Notes under the pieces: model-generated | Told to the model about the DNA's origin: nothing | Databases searched by the model: none | Seen by the model: the letters and a program-made list of their open reading frames with translations, nothing else | In this document: positions 43,055-55,748 of the stretch, piece after piece | Layout: every line of letters starts with the position of its first letter | How positions within the stretch are numbered: the first letter of the stretch is position 1 | Origin: Austropuccinia psidii | Lineage: Eukaryota > Basidiomycota > Pucciniomycetes > Pucciniales > Sphaerophragmiaceae | Reading direction: 5' to 3' | Assembly (NCBI GenBank): GCA_023105745.1 | Contig: JALGQZ010000006.1 | Span: forward strand, 2,095,468 to 2,159,467 | DNA: 64,000 nt | Made by a program: the position numbers and the translations under genes

Positions 43055-45222
43055 TGTGAGCCTTTGAGGTATATATGACATACCCATAAGGCCACAAATA
43101 ACGTTATATACAGCTGATTTAGTCTTGAACAGACTTTTAAGTTGAAATTAAGATAAAAAATTACAAAAAATAAGTATAAATTTTGTTTGTTTAGACAAAG
43201 TTTTAATTATTATGTCATTCTTGGATTCTACACCAAAAATAACCTAGGGTACACCCATAGGGTGTTATACCCAAAAATGCTTATTGCTTAAGTTGTTAGA
43301 AGATTCAAGAACCTCACAACTCTAATGTAGCTTTGTTTTTAACATTTGTTTAAAATTGTTAAATTTAAGCTTGAATGAGCTTAAATTTAAAGTTGCATAA
43401 GATTTATGCAAGCTTACCAAAATTTTAGTTAAAATTGAGGTGTTGTGTATATTTACTGAATTGGCTAAGGATTTGCCATACAAAATGCAAATCCTGCCTG
43501 AGCTCAATTTAAAAGTGTTTAAGGCCATAGTATGGCTTCAACCAAATAAAAGGGCAAAATCCACACAAAAAGGTGGGACAAAGGAAAAAGACCAAACAAG
43601 GCTGGGGTACCCAACGTTTTGGATCTGAAAAGATTAAATTAATGTTGTCCACCTGTATTTGAGGATTCTCAACCTTATTTAAACTTCAAGATTAGACTTT
43701 GATCCCACTTTAAAGCTTAAACTGGTTTTATACCAATTTGGACAGGAATTTAAAGCTTCCAAAGGGTATATCCCAATATTCAAGCTTGAAATTAAGGTTT
43801 TGAGAGCTGTAAAAGCTTAATTAAGCTTAAAACTTTAAACTTACATGAATCAGAACCTTATCAAAAGTTAAGGTTTAGTGTGTATTGCTATTTTACAAGG
43901 AAAAATAGCAATGACTTCAAAAATTTATTCAAAATCCAAATTTTGATGGATTTGCTTGAGATTCTCACACAGCTTGCAATTCAATGTTATCTGTGTATAA
44001 ATTAAATTTTAAGTTTCTTTTATAAGTAGGCTTCATTGGTAATTATCCCGGAAACATACTCTTTTACTTATACTCAGAGAAAATTAAAATTTCTTTAGAA
44101 ATTAATTAAAAATTGAGTTTAAGATATTTTTACTTGAAACTGTATTTTCAAGTTGTTCATGTGATTACCTTTAATATAAATAAACCTTTTTCATATTGAA
44201 ACTTAAAATAATTAACTCAAATGAGGATTAAAGTTACTTGGAGCTAAGAATAACACCAGTAACTTTAAATTGGAATGAACAATAAGTTACCTCAAGATAA
44301 GAAACTTATTTTCAAGCCTGGGTTTTCAGTTTTGACCTGAGAACTCCCTCTATATTCAGTATGAATCATGAGAGCTTCTCTGAAGAAAGAAAAAGAGTCT
44401 ATTAATCATTGTTTTTGTCCATCAATTCAATTCAATCCAATTATAATAGACATTTATACAGGTAAAGCTTTATTATAGATAAAATTTTATTATTAAAGTA
44501 TTTCTTAATTGTTTTATTCTTTATATAACTTAAACTAAAGAATTGAAATCATAGAAATTAGATTATTGTTGTAATCACCAATAATACATTTTATTTTATA
44601 AAATGTTTGTTTTAAAATATCTTTTAAATCCAAAAATTTCTCTCAAAAACTCTTTAATCATATTTCTATTATAAAAAGTGGTTTTATCTTTTAAAAAATT
44701 GATTTTTGGCGTGTTTTTTAACCTGTAATAATAATTCAATAGAATAACTGTTGTATTTGACTTGTTGTATTAAATATATATTATAAGTAAGTTTTCTTTA
44801 AAACTCTATATTTTTTTAACTATTATTAGTTTTTTGTCATATAGTGTTTTTATAAGAATTATATCTGCACAGTGTTTTTTGTAATCTATTTTCTATGAAT
44901 AATATTTATGTTATTTATAAGTGGTTAAATATTTGTATTTTCCATGTGTAATTCTCTCATTAAGAGCTTTACACTTCTTATTTCTATAACTGTCAGTGAC
45001 TATAACAATAATAGAATAATTATCATTTATTATAATTATCAATTTTAACATTGTTATATTATATAATAATAATTAAATTTATTTTCTTTTAAAATATTAT
45101 TTTAATAATTATATTTAATTTGTGGTTATAGTATTTTGTTATATTATATTTTTCTACTGATGACAGTCATAGTACACTTGATTTTGTTACTATTATCAAG
45201 GGTTTCATAGAAAAATCTTACA
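43055..45222 (+). mobile_element. 5' LTR of copy C (LTR-2)
   Basis: 2168 bp, TGTGAGCCTTTGAGG to AAAAATCTTACA. It matches the complement of both LTRs of copy B. Immediately left is AAGTG, which should be the duplicated target, but its partner is outside the window. Confidence 0.92.
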
Positions 45223-45242
45223 TTTGGGGGCCTGACCATGAT
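45223..45242 (+). promoter_or_regulatory. Putative primer-binding site of copy C
   Basis: TTTGGGGGCCTGACCATG follows the LTR directly, as in copies B and D. Confidence 0.6.
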
Positions 45243-45760
45243 AATGACCAATTTTAGGGACATAAATCATATTCTAGACCTTATTTTACTCCTTTTTGAC
45301 GTAAAATTGCAATATTTATCTTAATATTGACTTTTTTGGACTTATTCCTCATAAATAATCTTTATAATATTGATAAAGTTATTTTTTTTAAGAATATTGT
45401 TTGAAAAAATATACTACTGAGTGATTTGGAATAAATACATTTTGTCTAACCAGTGGCATTTTCAAATCACAGGCTTGAAATTAGTTCCTTGAGTTATTCT
45501 AGTAGAAATGGAATAAGAATGCAATTTTTACTAATAGCTTATTACTTGCATAATTATTATTTCTTTAAAGAAAATATAAAATAAAATAAAAAATATAAAA
45601 ATCTTTATTAAAAACATTTTTTCTTTTATCTTTAGACATTTACTCTTAATTTTGACATAATTTTCCATAAATTACAATAAAACAGCTTTATTCAATAAGC
45701 TGAGTTTATAAGCTATCTTTATTGATGGATAAAGTAACTTCTATTTTTACTTTTCTCTAG
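45243..45760 (+). other. AT-rich leader of copy C, possible leader intron
   Basis: No coding frame. It ends in TTTTACTTTTCTCTAG, a good polypyrimidine/acceptor signal shared with copies B and D, so part of it may be spliced out. Confidence 0.5.
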
Positions 45761-45877
45761 TGTTATCCATCAGAGAAAGCTCATCAGACTCTGAGGCATC
45801 AGAGTCTAGTATTGAAATTCAAACCAGCCCAGCACCAAGGGGTTTAATTACCAAAGAACCCTTTAAAGGTCCAGCAG
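45761..45877 (+). CDS. Putative upstream coding exon of copy C (117 bp)
   Basis: It is bounded by CTCTAG at 45760 and CAG|GTGAAT at 45878, and identical in length and phase to 19565-19681 of copy B. The frame reads ESSSDSEASESSIEIQTSPA, then RGLITKEPFKGPA. Splicing to 46142 would remove 264 nt including the gag start. No ATG lies in frame upstream (a TAA is close), so a start from a further exon would be needed. Confidence 0.5.
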
Positions 45878-45926
45878 GTGAATTCAATTAATTTCTTAGT
45901 CCATTTTTTCTTAAGATTAACGTGAA

Positions 45927-47238
45927 ATGACTCCTACTAGAGGTGGAAGCAATTACTCCATGGAATAAAATGGATCTGGACCAGGACATTCAAGTCAAAA
46001 ATCCAAAAGACAAGAATGTCAGCCCAGAGGAGAGGCACAAATGGAGGATGCCAGAACTTCCACCAGTTCCCAAAGGTTAGCCAGCACCTTTGAACCTCTT
46101 ATTGAGAGTCCAGAAGCTGACATAACTGCTATTGCTGTTAGACCTGAATCATTTCCAACAGGCAGAAGTGGAGATTTACCAGTCTCAGTACAAGAACTGG
46201 TTTATGGCTGCCAAACGGCAAGAGTGGGAACTTCTCCCAAATCTTTGGATAGGAACCATGAACTCTTATCTTCAAGTGAGGAAGTTCATGGGGCCAGAAA
46301 AGACAGAAGAACTTCTGAAGGGTTGGACACCAATGTCTTGCAAAGGACAAGTCCAACAGATAAAAGCTTGGTTGAAAAACCAAAGCATGTTATCAGAGGA
46401 TCAGAAGAAGAAGTTGGCCCAAGGCAAGGAAAACAGCCCAGTGGAAGCTCCCCAAGCATCCACCAGCAAAAATCCACCTCAACAAGTGCCAAGAAAGTGA
46501 AAGCAAGCCCCAAAGAACAATCAGAAGGGCAAGCAAAAGGCAAAGGGAAAGGCGAAGCCCAAATGGAACAAGCCTTACCCGCGGAATTACAGAATCCCAA
46601 AGAAAGAAAAGACAGCCATGGACAATGTGTTAAACATGGCAAGAGCTCTGATGGAATTCAAAAACAAGGAGGAGGAAAGATTGAGCCAATCTTTCCCAAA
46701 GAAATAGATCTTGTTAAGATTTTAACTCAATTTGAATCTTGGAATAAAGAAATTATGACAAAGCTTAAAACATTTGAGTATATCCAACAAAAGCTGGGTA
46801 ATGAGATATTAAAAGTGAAAGACCATCAAAAGACGATTATTGGCCTTGAAAATACTAATAAAAACAATATTGTGTCTTTGATGCAAATTTGTGCAGGAAT
46901 TGGGTCTAAAGTTACTTTGCTCAATCAACCAGATGACAATTCAATTTCTTTTATAAGTAGAAAGTGGAAAGAATTAAGAATACAAGTTCAGAACTTGGAA
47001 AACTCAACTGGCCACAATGCAGCTCTTTTCCAAGAACAATTGGAAAAACGTGATAAAGCAAGACTTGAATTGAAAGAAGATATTCAATCAATTATTAATA
47101 ATACATCACTGAAGAATGATTTTCTCAGACAGTCCACACCAATTCTTGACAAAAATGTGCTCAACTTGAATAATGAATTACATCATACAGCTTCAAGTAA
47201 TGCAGAAGTGGAGACTGCTTGTAATTTTAAAGACATTC
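45927..47238 (+). pseudogene. Gag N-terminal region of copy C
   Basis: The frame opens at ATG 45927 (MTPTRGGSNYS), but a TAA at about 45964 stops it after 12 codons; it is then open from 46041. It shows the disordered serine/proline-rich part, HGQCVKHGKSSDGIQKQGGG, a probable coiled coil (ENSTGHNAALFQEQLEKRDK) and ends NFKDI at the solo LTR-1. The last bases, CATTC, are duplicated beyond the LTR, where the frame resumes with RLEESPTFSGEG. Confidence 0.82.
46142..46707 (+). CDS. Overlapping +1-frame ORF within gag of copy C (putative spliced exon 2)
   Basis: After the acceptor TATTGCTGTTAG (46141), the frame +1 to gag reads DLNHFQQAEVEIYQSQYKNW, KRQEWELLPNLWIGTMNSYL, GWTPMSCKGQVQQIKAWLKN and, after one TGA at 46498-46500, KWNKPYPRNYRIPKKEKTAM and MARALMEFKNKEEERL, ending TAG at 46705-46707. 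It is co-linear with 18733-19301 of copy B along its whole length. Function unknown. Confidence 0.55.
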
Positions 47239-49057
47239 TGTGAGCCTTAAAGGTATTTTCATTTACCCAAAAGACCACAAATAACGAAATAAGATATAAA
47301 TATAAATAAAATGAATTTATTTATATTATCAAAATAAATATTAAAATATCAATACAAATCTATATAGAAGAAAAAATTCAATTATAATTTAAAATAGAAA
47401 TTACATTAAATTTTAAAATTGTGAAATTGCATTTTTACTTGAAAAAATTAAGTAAAAATGAAATTTTAATAAAATGAATGAAATTAAAATATCTTTGGTA
47501 AAAATTTATATAAAATATATTCTAACTTTTTATCCAATAAATAAACTTAAGAAAATTACTTCGCCATTGGACTCCTCATAAAAAATAAGGTGGGGTCACC
47601 TCTGGGTAAAGTTTCTGTTACTCAAATCTAAATAAGCTTAAATTAAGTTTTTAGTATTTTTTGTACAGAAGTTGAAAATCCTCAAAAGCTTAATTTAATT
47701 TTCAGCACATGTGGTGTTAACCATCAATTTCTGTGTCAAAATTGGGGTGTTTTATGTAGTTTAGAAGCTATGAGGAATTGAAGTATTTTCAATTGAAATG
47801 TCAAAATGTGCGTGTGTATTTAATAAGTGAACTGTGATTTACATATGAGGTATCAATTATTACAGTTGTGTACTGTAAAACTCAATTGAATTGTATGTGT
47901 AAATTACAAGCGTATTACATGTTGAGGAATTAAAGAAAAAATAAATTGGAAAGATTAATTCTGGGGGGAAAGGTACTCTAGCTCCAAGGGGGAGCCAGAC
48001 CCCCATATTATTGCTGACAGGCGTGGGATGTCAAAATCCACGCAAACGTTCATCAATTTTGGCCTGGAATTGAGTCACAGGGTCTGTGACTCAATTGATG
48101 AGGAGGTTTTGATACCAACCAGGGCAGTTTTAACTGTTGCCAAGAGGGTAAAATTACCCTTAAGCTAAAAACATCTTGGTAAAAACAGTTTTAACTGGTT
48201 CCTACGTCTCTTGCACACATTCTGACATGTTTTGAAGGCTCTAGATGAGGTATTACTGTAGTAATGGCTGATTTGAGGGTCTAAAATGGCTAAAAATAGC
48301 TAAAAATGGCTAAAACCAGCACTTTTTGGTTTAAACCAGGATTCAATGATGCCGTAATTAGCTTTTCTGTTGTCAGAGTGTTTTGCACTACTGACAAGAG
48401 TAAATTTTACCTTTGGAGTAAGAAAATTGATGGTTATAAAAGAATGTCTTCTTTGCCCCACTTTTCTCTTCATGTTAGAATCTTTTCCTTTTATAATTAG
48501 TTTAAACACTGTTAAACCAATCAATAAATGATTCCAAACACCCTTTTCAAATCATTTTAAACCTTTTAACCACGTGAAGAAATCATCATAACCATTGTTT
48601 GTCACTCTTATAATCATTTTTACCCCTTGAACCACCCCAAAAGTGAATTAAAGCATCTTTCATCACTGTTAACTTTGTCACTTTGTTTCCAAATTCACTC
48701 TAGTCACTTTTGGGCATTTTTTCTCTCTAAATATCTTTTTAAAGACTTTTCTCTTTACTTAATCTATTGCAGTTCTTTACTCAATGAATTCCAATTCAAA
48801 TTTCTCTTGAAGCAATTTCTTTTGTAGCCTTAAATATCTCTTGTAGAGTATTTTTGGATAAATTTTTATTGTTGGTAAAACAATAAATCTTTAAAATATT
48901 ATTTTTTATACTTATAAGGTTATAAAAAATAAAATTGGCGTGTTTTCTCTCAAAAATACTATTTAATACTATTTTTAATTATATTCTACCTTATAAAAAT
49001 TTTGAGGACAGGAAAATTACTTGATTTTTAATCAAAGTTTCATATCCACACCTTACA
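47239..49057 (+). mobile_element. Solo LTR-1 inserted in gag of copy C
   Basis: 1819 bp, TGTGAGCCTTAAAGG to CACACCTTACA, with a perfect duplication CATTC (47234-47238 and 49058-49062). It matches 9334-11160. TATA box at 48434. Confidence 0.94.
48434..48442 (+). promoter_or_regulatory. TATA box of the solo LTR-1 in copy C
   Basis: TTATAAAAG in the same context (GAAAATTGATGG before, TGTCTTCTTTGCCCC after) as at 10535. Confidence 0.5.
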
Positions 49058-49062
49058 CATTC

Positions 49063-50477
49063 CAAGATTAGAGGAATCGCCAACCTTCAGTGGTGAAGGA
49101 GAATATAATTATATGGAATTTATGGAAACAATTGATATGTTATAAGAAGACTTTAACATACCAGATGAATACACAAGTGCCAGATTACACTTCCTGTTTA
49201 CCAAAATAGCACAGAAATGGTATTAAAAAATGATGCAAGACCACGGTAAACATTCTTGGCCTTGGTCGAAAGAACAAATTATTTCCAAATCGGCAAATGA
49301 TTCCTGGAGATTTGAAATGGTAAATTCTTTTGAAGAAGCCATTTTGAATATTGAAAAGGAGAGGCCCATGTATTGGTTTCTTAAACAGAAATACAGATCA
49401 ACTGCTCCTCATCCTGATATTTCTGAAACAAGGATTCATGAAAGGATATTAAGAAAATATGGTTGGGACCTTGCGCCTGCTATAAGAAGCAGATGTATTG
49501 AGCCTTGCTTTACAGCATATTATATCAATGTCATGGAAGACATCCCAACTAGCACAAAAATTGGAAGGAATTGGTATAAACCCCCAATGGACAACAGGAC
49601 CAGTGGGAAACCAATTCCAAAACCCAATAAACCACATGACAAAGCTCCTTTGAAATTTCATAAATGTGGAAGTACATCTCATTTGGCAAACACTTTTCCC
49701 AAAAATAAAAGAATAAATGAGATAGAAATAGATAGAGTTGAAGACACAAAAGAAAGAAACAATGTATCTTTGCATGACAGTGATTCTGAGCCTTCTGAAG
49801 AGGAGATGCCAGATGAACTAAGTATAGAAATTATTACTGTTTCCTTTGAAGTCACAGAAGTACATACTCACTTACCACAGTACAGTGATGAATTTATGGA
49901 TCTCATACATGTGCAAGATGCTAAAATGCAGAGAACCAAACCTTCCAGAGGTAAAGTTTATACAGTTGGAGCATCTTGTATCACTAATATTGTGATAAAC
50001 AACAGAGAATCCAAGTTATATCTTTACTCAGGTGCTTTTTGTGCTTGTTTTTGGAAAGATTACCTTGACAGGATTTATACCAATTGGAAAGAAAGCTTAA
50101 TTCCAATTGAAGGTAGAAAATTAAGCAGTTCTAGCCAAGATATGCACCCCTTGGGAATTTTTGAAGCAGATGTGATATTCCCACATCCTGCAGGAAGTAT
50201 CAGATTAAAAGTTGAATTTGTTGCTATGAATAATTTTACTTCACAACATTTTATACTAGGAAATGATTATCTAAATATTTATGGAATTGATATTAATAAT
50301 CATAAAGGCAGATATTTCACTATAGGGGAAAATAAAAGGCAAAAACTTTCTTTTATTCCAGAAAAAAGAGAATTAACTGTCATTAGACAAGTAAAGAATG
50401 TTAATAAAGGAAAATTTGTGTCAGATCAGTTAATTGAAGCACAAATTAGTACTGAAGTAACATTAGAAATGAATTAA
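49063..50477 (+). pseudogene. Gag C-terminus, zinc knuckle and protease of copy C
   Basis: It continues gag past the solo LTR-1: SPTFSGEGEYNYMEFMETID, then stops near 49142 and 49224, then SWRFEMVNSFEEAILNIEKE. The knuckle reads KFHKCGSTSHLANTFPK, with two of three cysteines replaced by Phe. The protease site reads YLYSGAFCACF, so the catalytic Asp of DSGA is Tyr and the protease is dead. ILGNDYLNIYGIDINN and the RT linker follow. Frame ends TAA at 50475-50477. Confidence 0.85.
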
Positions 50478-51489
50478 GAGCTTATTGAAATCTTATTTCA
50501 ATACAGAGAGGCCTTTGCTTCTGATAATGACCCACTTGGGGCTATCAAAGGCCATGAAGTGGACATTATGCTTAATGTGGAAAGAACTTACCCTCAACTA
50601 TTAAGAAGACCAGCTTACCAAGCCAGCCCTAGGGCTAGAGAAGCATTAGAAAGTCATATTGATGAGCTAGTGAAACTGGGAGTTCCTACCAAGGTTGGAC
50701 ACAATGAGGAAGTAGAAGTCACAATTCCTGTAATATTTACTTAGCATAATGATAAATCAAGGATGGTTGGAGATATTATAGCATTGAATACCTACCTAAT
50801 TCCAGATAGGTATCCAATCCCTAGAATCCATGGGACTTTGACTCAATCATCCAAAGCAAATTTCATCAGTTCTATTGATTCTCTTAAAGATTTCCATCAG
50901 AATGTTTTAACACCTCATGCTAGGAGATTATTGAGGATTATTGCATATTGTGGTATTTATGAATACTTGAGGATGCCTTTTGGTATTGAAAAAGGTGCCC
51001 TCCCATTATCAAAGAATGATGAATACCATTGTTACACACGAGTTATCAGAGGGATGGTTAATCATTTATATTGATGACATTATCATTTGTTCAGAAACCT
51101 GGAAATTTCATTTAGAGAGACTTTCATTAGTACTTGGGAAAATTCTTCAAGTGAACATGAAAATATCTCTTCAGAAATGTAATTTTGGGCTTCATGAGCT
51201 GAAAGCTCTAGGACATTTAGTATCAGGACTGAGACTTGGTGTTGATAAAAACAAGGTTGCTGCAGCTTTAATGAAATGAATTCCCCAGAACAAAATAGAA
51301 ATGATGTCTTTCTTATGGTTTTCCAGACATTACAGACACTACCTTACAGAGTTTGCAATCCATGCGAAATCATTGTACAGAATTTGTGATAAACAAACTG
51401 TCTTTGAGATGACACAGGAAAGGATTCAAGCATATGAAAAAATCAAGTATGCCTTGACTAATGCACCATTATTATTGATGCCAGATTAG
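50478..51489 (+). pseudogene. Reverse transcriptase of copy C
   Basis: It has QYREAFASDNDPLGAIKGHE, PQLLRRPAYQASPRAREALE, a TAG at about 50740, VGDIIALNTYLIPDRYPIPR, motif A in FISSIDSLKDFHQ, a frameshift near 50985, VPSHYQRMMNTI and an intact catalytic YIDD in GWLIIYIDDIIICSE. KISLQKCNFGLHELKALGHL, another stop and the RT end (HYRHYLTEFAIHAKSLY) follow. The catalytic aspartates survive, but three nonsense or frame changes do not. Confidence 0.85.
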
Positions 51490-52000
51490 AAACTTCCATT
51501 AAAGCTGTATATTGAAGCATGTGCTGAAGGCCTAGGTGCAGCTCTTTATCAAGTTCAAATTTTCAATTAAAAGCCTTATGAGAATCCAATTTGTTTTATC
51601 TCAAGACAAATCAAACATACTGAGGCCGGATATGAAGCTAGCCAAATGGAGTGGCTTTGCCTTGTTTGGGCTCTGGGAAAACTTCATTATTATCTTGATG
51701 GTAGTGTGTTTGAATTAATTACTTATTGTAATACAGTAAGATCACTTCTTAACATGAAGACTCCTAACAGACATATGTTAAGATGGGAGATTGCTATTCA
51801 GGAGTATAGAGGCAATATGATCATAGTACATAAAGCTGGAAATATTCACAAGAATGCTGATGGCTTGAGTATATGGGATTACCCAATACACCTGACAATC
51901 TTGCCTATGTTCCTACAAGTGCAGAACCTCAAATTTCAATTGAAGGAATTAACATCACAAATGTGGGGACAGAGTTCTTGGAAGAAGTTAGAGAAAGCTA
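51490..52000 (+). pseudogene. RNase H of copy C
   Basis: KLPLKLYIEACAEGLGAAL (the first acidic position is Glu), [53 protein letters not shown] (usual Asp is Tyr) and [13 protein letters not shown] (Asp kept). Two stops and frame changes near 51487, 51570 and 51870 break it. Confidence 0.8.
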
Positions 52001-52409
52001 TAAGAAAGATAAAAATTGTCATATTATTACTGCTTTACTTGCCAAAGATTGCAAAGATGCATCCTTGGCTAATTCTCTAGATGATATTTGGAAAACATCT
52101 TATTACAATGGAAGATTCCATTTTTTTGATGGTATCTTATATCATATCTTCAAAAACACATTTGTCATGGTCTTATGTAGTAGAATGATGATCAACACAA
52201 TACTACTGGAATTCCATGATAGAATTTATTCTGGACATCTTTCTGAAGATAGAACAATTGAAATAATTAAGACATGTTCCTGGTGGCCATCTTGGAGAAA
52301 AGATGTCATTCAGTACTGTCATAGCTCTTATAGATCCCATAAAGCCAATAAAGCTACTGGTAAGATATTTGTATTAATTATTCATATCCAAGAACCAAGT
52401 ACACCATGA
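51873..52409 (+). pseudogene. Integrase linker and zinc module of copy C
   Basis: [60 protein letters not shown] (the two His of HHCC) and [20 protein letters not shown], where the second Cys of the module is missing. It ends TGA at 52407-52409. Confidence 0.8.
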
Positions 52410-53219
52410 GAAATGGTTCATATGGATTGGGTAACTGCATTACTACCTGGAGGTGCTAAAGGTTACAATGCATGTATTGTCATTGTTGACAGATATAGCA
52501 AAACACCAATCTTTTTACCATTTCATAAAGATGACACAGTCATTGATACAGCTCTTTTGATTTGGACCAAATTTATATCCCATACTGGTCTCTTTAAAAA
52601 TATCATCAGTGATAGAGACCCAAAATTTAAATCAGCCTTATGGACTAATTTACATAAGCTTTTGGGTACAAAACTATCATTCTAAAAAGCATACCATCCA
52701 CAAACACATGGGCTAGCAGAAAGAATGATTCAAAGCCTTGAGGACATGTTCTGAAGAGTTTGTGCTTATGGCCTGGAGTTCAAAGATTCTGATGGCTTTA
52801 CCAATAATTGGTGTACTCTTGTACCAGCATTGGAATTAGCCTACAAAATTTCTATGCATACTTCAACAGGAAAGACTCCCAAAATGTTTGAAAAAGGATG
52901 GAACCCTAAGCTTCCAGTTGATTCTTTGAAGAAATATTTAGTTGATATTCATCAAACTGCTTCAAGCTTTGAGCTATGGCTTGATGAATTGAGGCATCAT
53001 GAAAAAGAAAGCATGACTGATGTCTTTGAATATGCTAAACAGAAATGGGATAAAAGTCATAAAAACCCAGATTTCAAAGTAGGGGACTCAATACTAGTTT
53101 CAACCTTGAACTTTAATAATATTAAAGGTCCAAAGAAATTTAAAGATTCCCTTGCAGGACCATTTATTATTAAAGCCCTTCATGAGACAAATGCAGTACA
53201 GGTAAAACTTTCAGGATAA
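52410..53219 (+). pseudogene. Integrase core and C-terminus of copy C
   Basis: [14 protein letters not shown] (first Asp), [34 protein letters not shown] (second Asp), then a TAA at about 52683, YHPQTHGLAERMIQSLEDM (Glu kept; TDG is THG), another stop, ELAYKISMHTSTGKTP and FKVGDSILVSTLNFNNIKGP. It ends TAA at 53217-53219. Confidence 0.85.
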
Positions 53220-53530
53220 TTGGAAAACAAACATCCATCTTTACTGTTAGTCTATTAGGGCATTAAACTTCAAGTGATAAGGAATTATTTCCTTTAAGAA
53301 ATGAAACACCCTTAGAAGTAACTCCACTTGATCAAATTGAAGACAAAAAAGTACTAAAAGTCTTGAAAGAAAGAAGAATTAGAGGAAAAGATGAAAGAGA
53401 ATACTTGGTCAAGTACAAAAATCCACAACATGAAGATGAATGTATTGTAGAAGAAAATTTACCTGATTCCCAAAGGTTTCTCAGAAGATTCAGACATGAG
53501 AGAAGACCAATTCCTCAATCATACATTTGA
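53220..53530 (+). pseudogene. Chromodomain-like tail of copy C
   Basis: After a stop the frame reads NETPLEVTPLDQIEDKKVLK, KERRIRGKDEREYLVKYKNP, QHEDECIVEENLPDS and RFLRRFRHERRPIPQ, ending TGA at 53528-53530. The tryptophan of the DEW position is Cys. Confidence 0.78.
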
Positions 53531-53582
53531 AATTTGTGCTTTACATAATTAAGAGTATAAGTAGAGAGGTTGGACAGTGGAT

Positions 53583-53610
53583 GATACCCCCCAATTAACT
53601 TGGGGTATAC
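53583..53610. repeat. Hairpin upstream of the purine tract of copy C
   Basis: GATACCCCCCAA and TTGGGGTATAC pair around TTAAC. It is the counterpart of 13660-13694 in copy B. Confidence 0.7.
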
Positions 53611-53633
53611 AACTCAAGAAAATTGTGGTAGAA

Positions 53634-53653
53634 TGTTTTTTGGTGGTAGGGAA
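53634..53653 (+). promoter_or_regulatory. Polypurine tract of copy C
   Basis: TGTTTTTTGGTGGTAGGGAA directly before the 3' LTR, as in copy B. Confidence 0.75.
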
Positions 53654-54327
53654 TGTGAGCCTGTGAGGTATATATGACATACCCATAAGGCCACAAATAA
53701 CTTTATATACAGCTGATTTAGTATTGAACAGACTTTTCAGTTGAAATTGAAATAAAAAATAACAAAAAATAAGTATAAATTTTGTTTGGATAAACAAAGT
53801 TATAATTGTTATGTCATTTTTGAATTCTACACCAAAAATAACCAAGGGTACACTCATAGGGTGTTATACCCAAAAATGCTTATTTCATAATTGATTGGAA
53901 TATTTAAGAATGTCACAGTACTGATTTGAATTTTTCTTTAAAATTTTCTTGAAATTGTTAAATTTAAGCTTAAATAAGCTTAAGCTTCAAGTTCCATAAG
54001 GTTTATGCAAGCTTACCAAAATTTTAGTTAAAATTGAGGTGTTGTGTATATTTACTGAATTGGCTAAGGATTTTCCATACAGAATGTAAATCCTGCATGA
54101 GCTCAATTTAAAAGTTTTTAAGGCCATAGTATGGCCTTAAATAAATAAAAGGGCAAACTCCACACAAAAAAGTGGGACAAAGTAAAAAGACCAAACAGAG
54201 ATGGGGTACCCCGCTTTTTGGATCTGCAAGGATTCAATTAAGGTTGTCCACCTTTATTGGAGGATTTTAAACCTTCATTTAAATTTAAGATTAGACTTTG
54301 ATCCAAACTTAAAGTTTGAACTTGTTT
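53654..54327 (+). mobile_element. 3' LTR of copy C, left part
   Basis: TGTGAGCCTGTGAGG onward matches the 5' LTR at 43055 until the solo LTR-3 interrupts it; the sequence resumes at 55749. Confidence 0.9.
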
Positions 54328-55748
54328 TGTAAGATGTGTGTATGAAACTGTTGACAATATTACTATCAATCAACAGTACTATTACTGCTCTTATGAAATA
54401 TAATAATAAAATATATCATAACAGCAATTAAATGATTGATTGATTAATTATTTCTTTTACTTGTTATACACTACTAGTGATTATAACAGCAAGCATTAAT
54501 TGTATGCAAGAATCAACTACAAGAAGAATTCAATAATAAATCTTCCTTATTAAAATAATAAAATTATTTTGATATATAATTATCTTTTATAAAAAGCATT
54601 ATAAAAATAACCCTTGAAGAAAACTATTACTAGAGAAAAACTTCAAGAATTAAAACAAAACACTCACTAATACTCCAAAGAACTTATTGAAAGATAATAG
54701 TAGAGAGATTTGATGGATAATTGTGGATTTAAAGGATAAAAACTGATTTATAACAGGATTCCAACAATATATAGTCTATTTCTATGATTTCACGTCTTTC
54801 TTATTGATTCTGAAAGAATAAAACACTTAAGAAAAGTTTAACTAATACTTACTTGTTGGTAATAAAGGTTTATTTGAATAATGTGATGATTTGGAAAAAA
54901 CAGCAAGAGGAGGCCTCTTTTAAGTCTAAGACATCTCACAAAGGTGTTCCATGAAGTAAACTGACAAACCAATGAGTGAGAAAGCAATAAACCTCTTTGG
55001 ATTATTGATTGCATCATCTGTTGTCATGTAAGATTACTTAATTGAAGCTTTTACAGGACTACCAACCCAATTATGGTTAAGAATAAAATGAGTAACAACT
55101 GTAAATATTCTTTTATCCCAAAATAATCATTTATTTCTCAAATTTATCAATTTTATTGGGAATTTCATCACAGAGTGTATTTTCTGTGAATTTTTAAATA
55201 TTCAGTGTTTCACATGGAATCCTCAAAAATGGACTGTAAGTAAGACTTTGAATTTTACTTATAAGAGTATACCTCATTTTGGTTTTTATATGAATTATAA
55301 AGTTATCAATTGGTCCTGAAGCTTTCTGAAAGATTCAGCAAGAATTGTATTTTTAATGAATTTTTGAACTTTTTACCTCATTTCTATGTAGAATTGCAAA
55401 TAGCACTATATGGCTGGTTGTTATGAGGTAAATCAACGGATAATAATCCAAAAAGGGTTTTAATTACTCTTTTGGGGCTTTTCCATGGAAATTAATTAGG
55501 AATTGACATGGGTACAGGAGTCTAAGCTTCTCTCTATGGAGCTACCATAGGTGAATAGTTTTTAGAATCCAAATATGGCCTTAAATCCATGGATTTACTT
55601 ACTCAATAAAAAGTTACTCATGTGTTCTGAAATCAAAAATGATGAATTTTGAATATATGAATGACTTATGGGCTATGCATATTTCAGAATTTATTTCTGA
55701 GATAATTGTGACCTATCTGGGTACGTAAAATATACCTCAAGGCTCACA
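54328..55748 (-). mobile_element. Solo LTR-3 in the 3' LTR of copy C
   Basis: 1421 bp, TGTAAGATGTGTG to CAAGGCTCACA on the plus strand, hence reverse-oriented relative to the TGTGAGCC...CTTACA form. Flanks are TGTTT and GGTTT, a duplication with one mismatch; the 5' LTR has GGTTT at this place, so the left copy has mutated. It is related to 30590-31810. Confidence 0.87.

Noticed and set aside
42375..43097. Cysteine/histidine-rich small proteins
   Set aside because: They come from reading the ~110-bp satellite, whose units are not multiples of three and break the frame differently.
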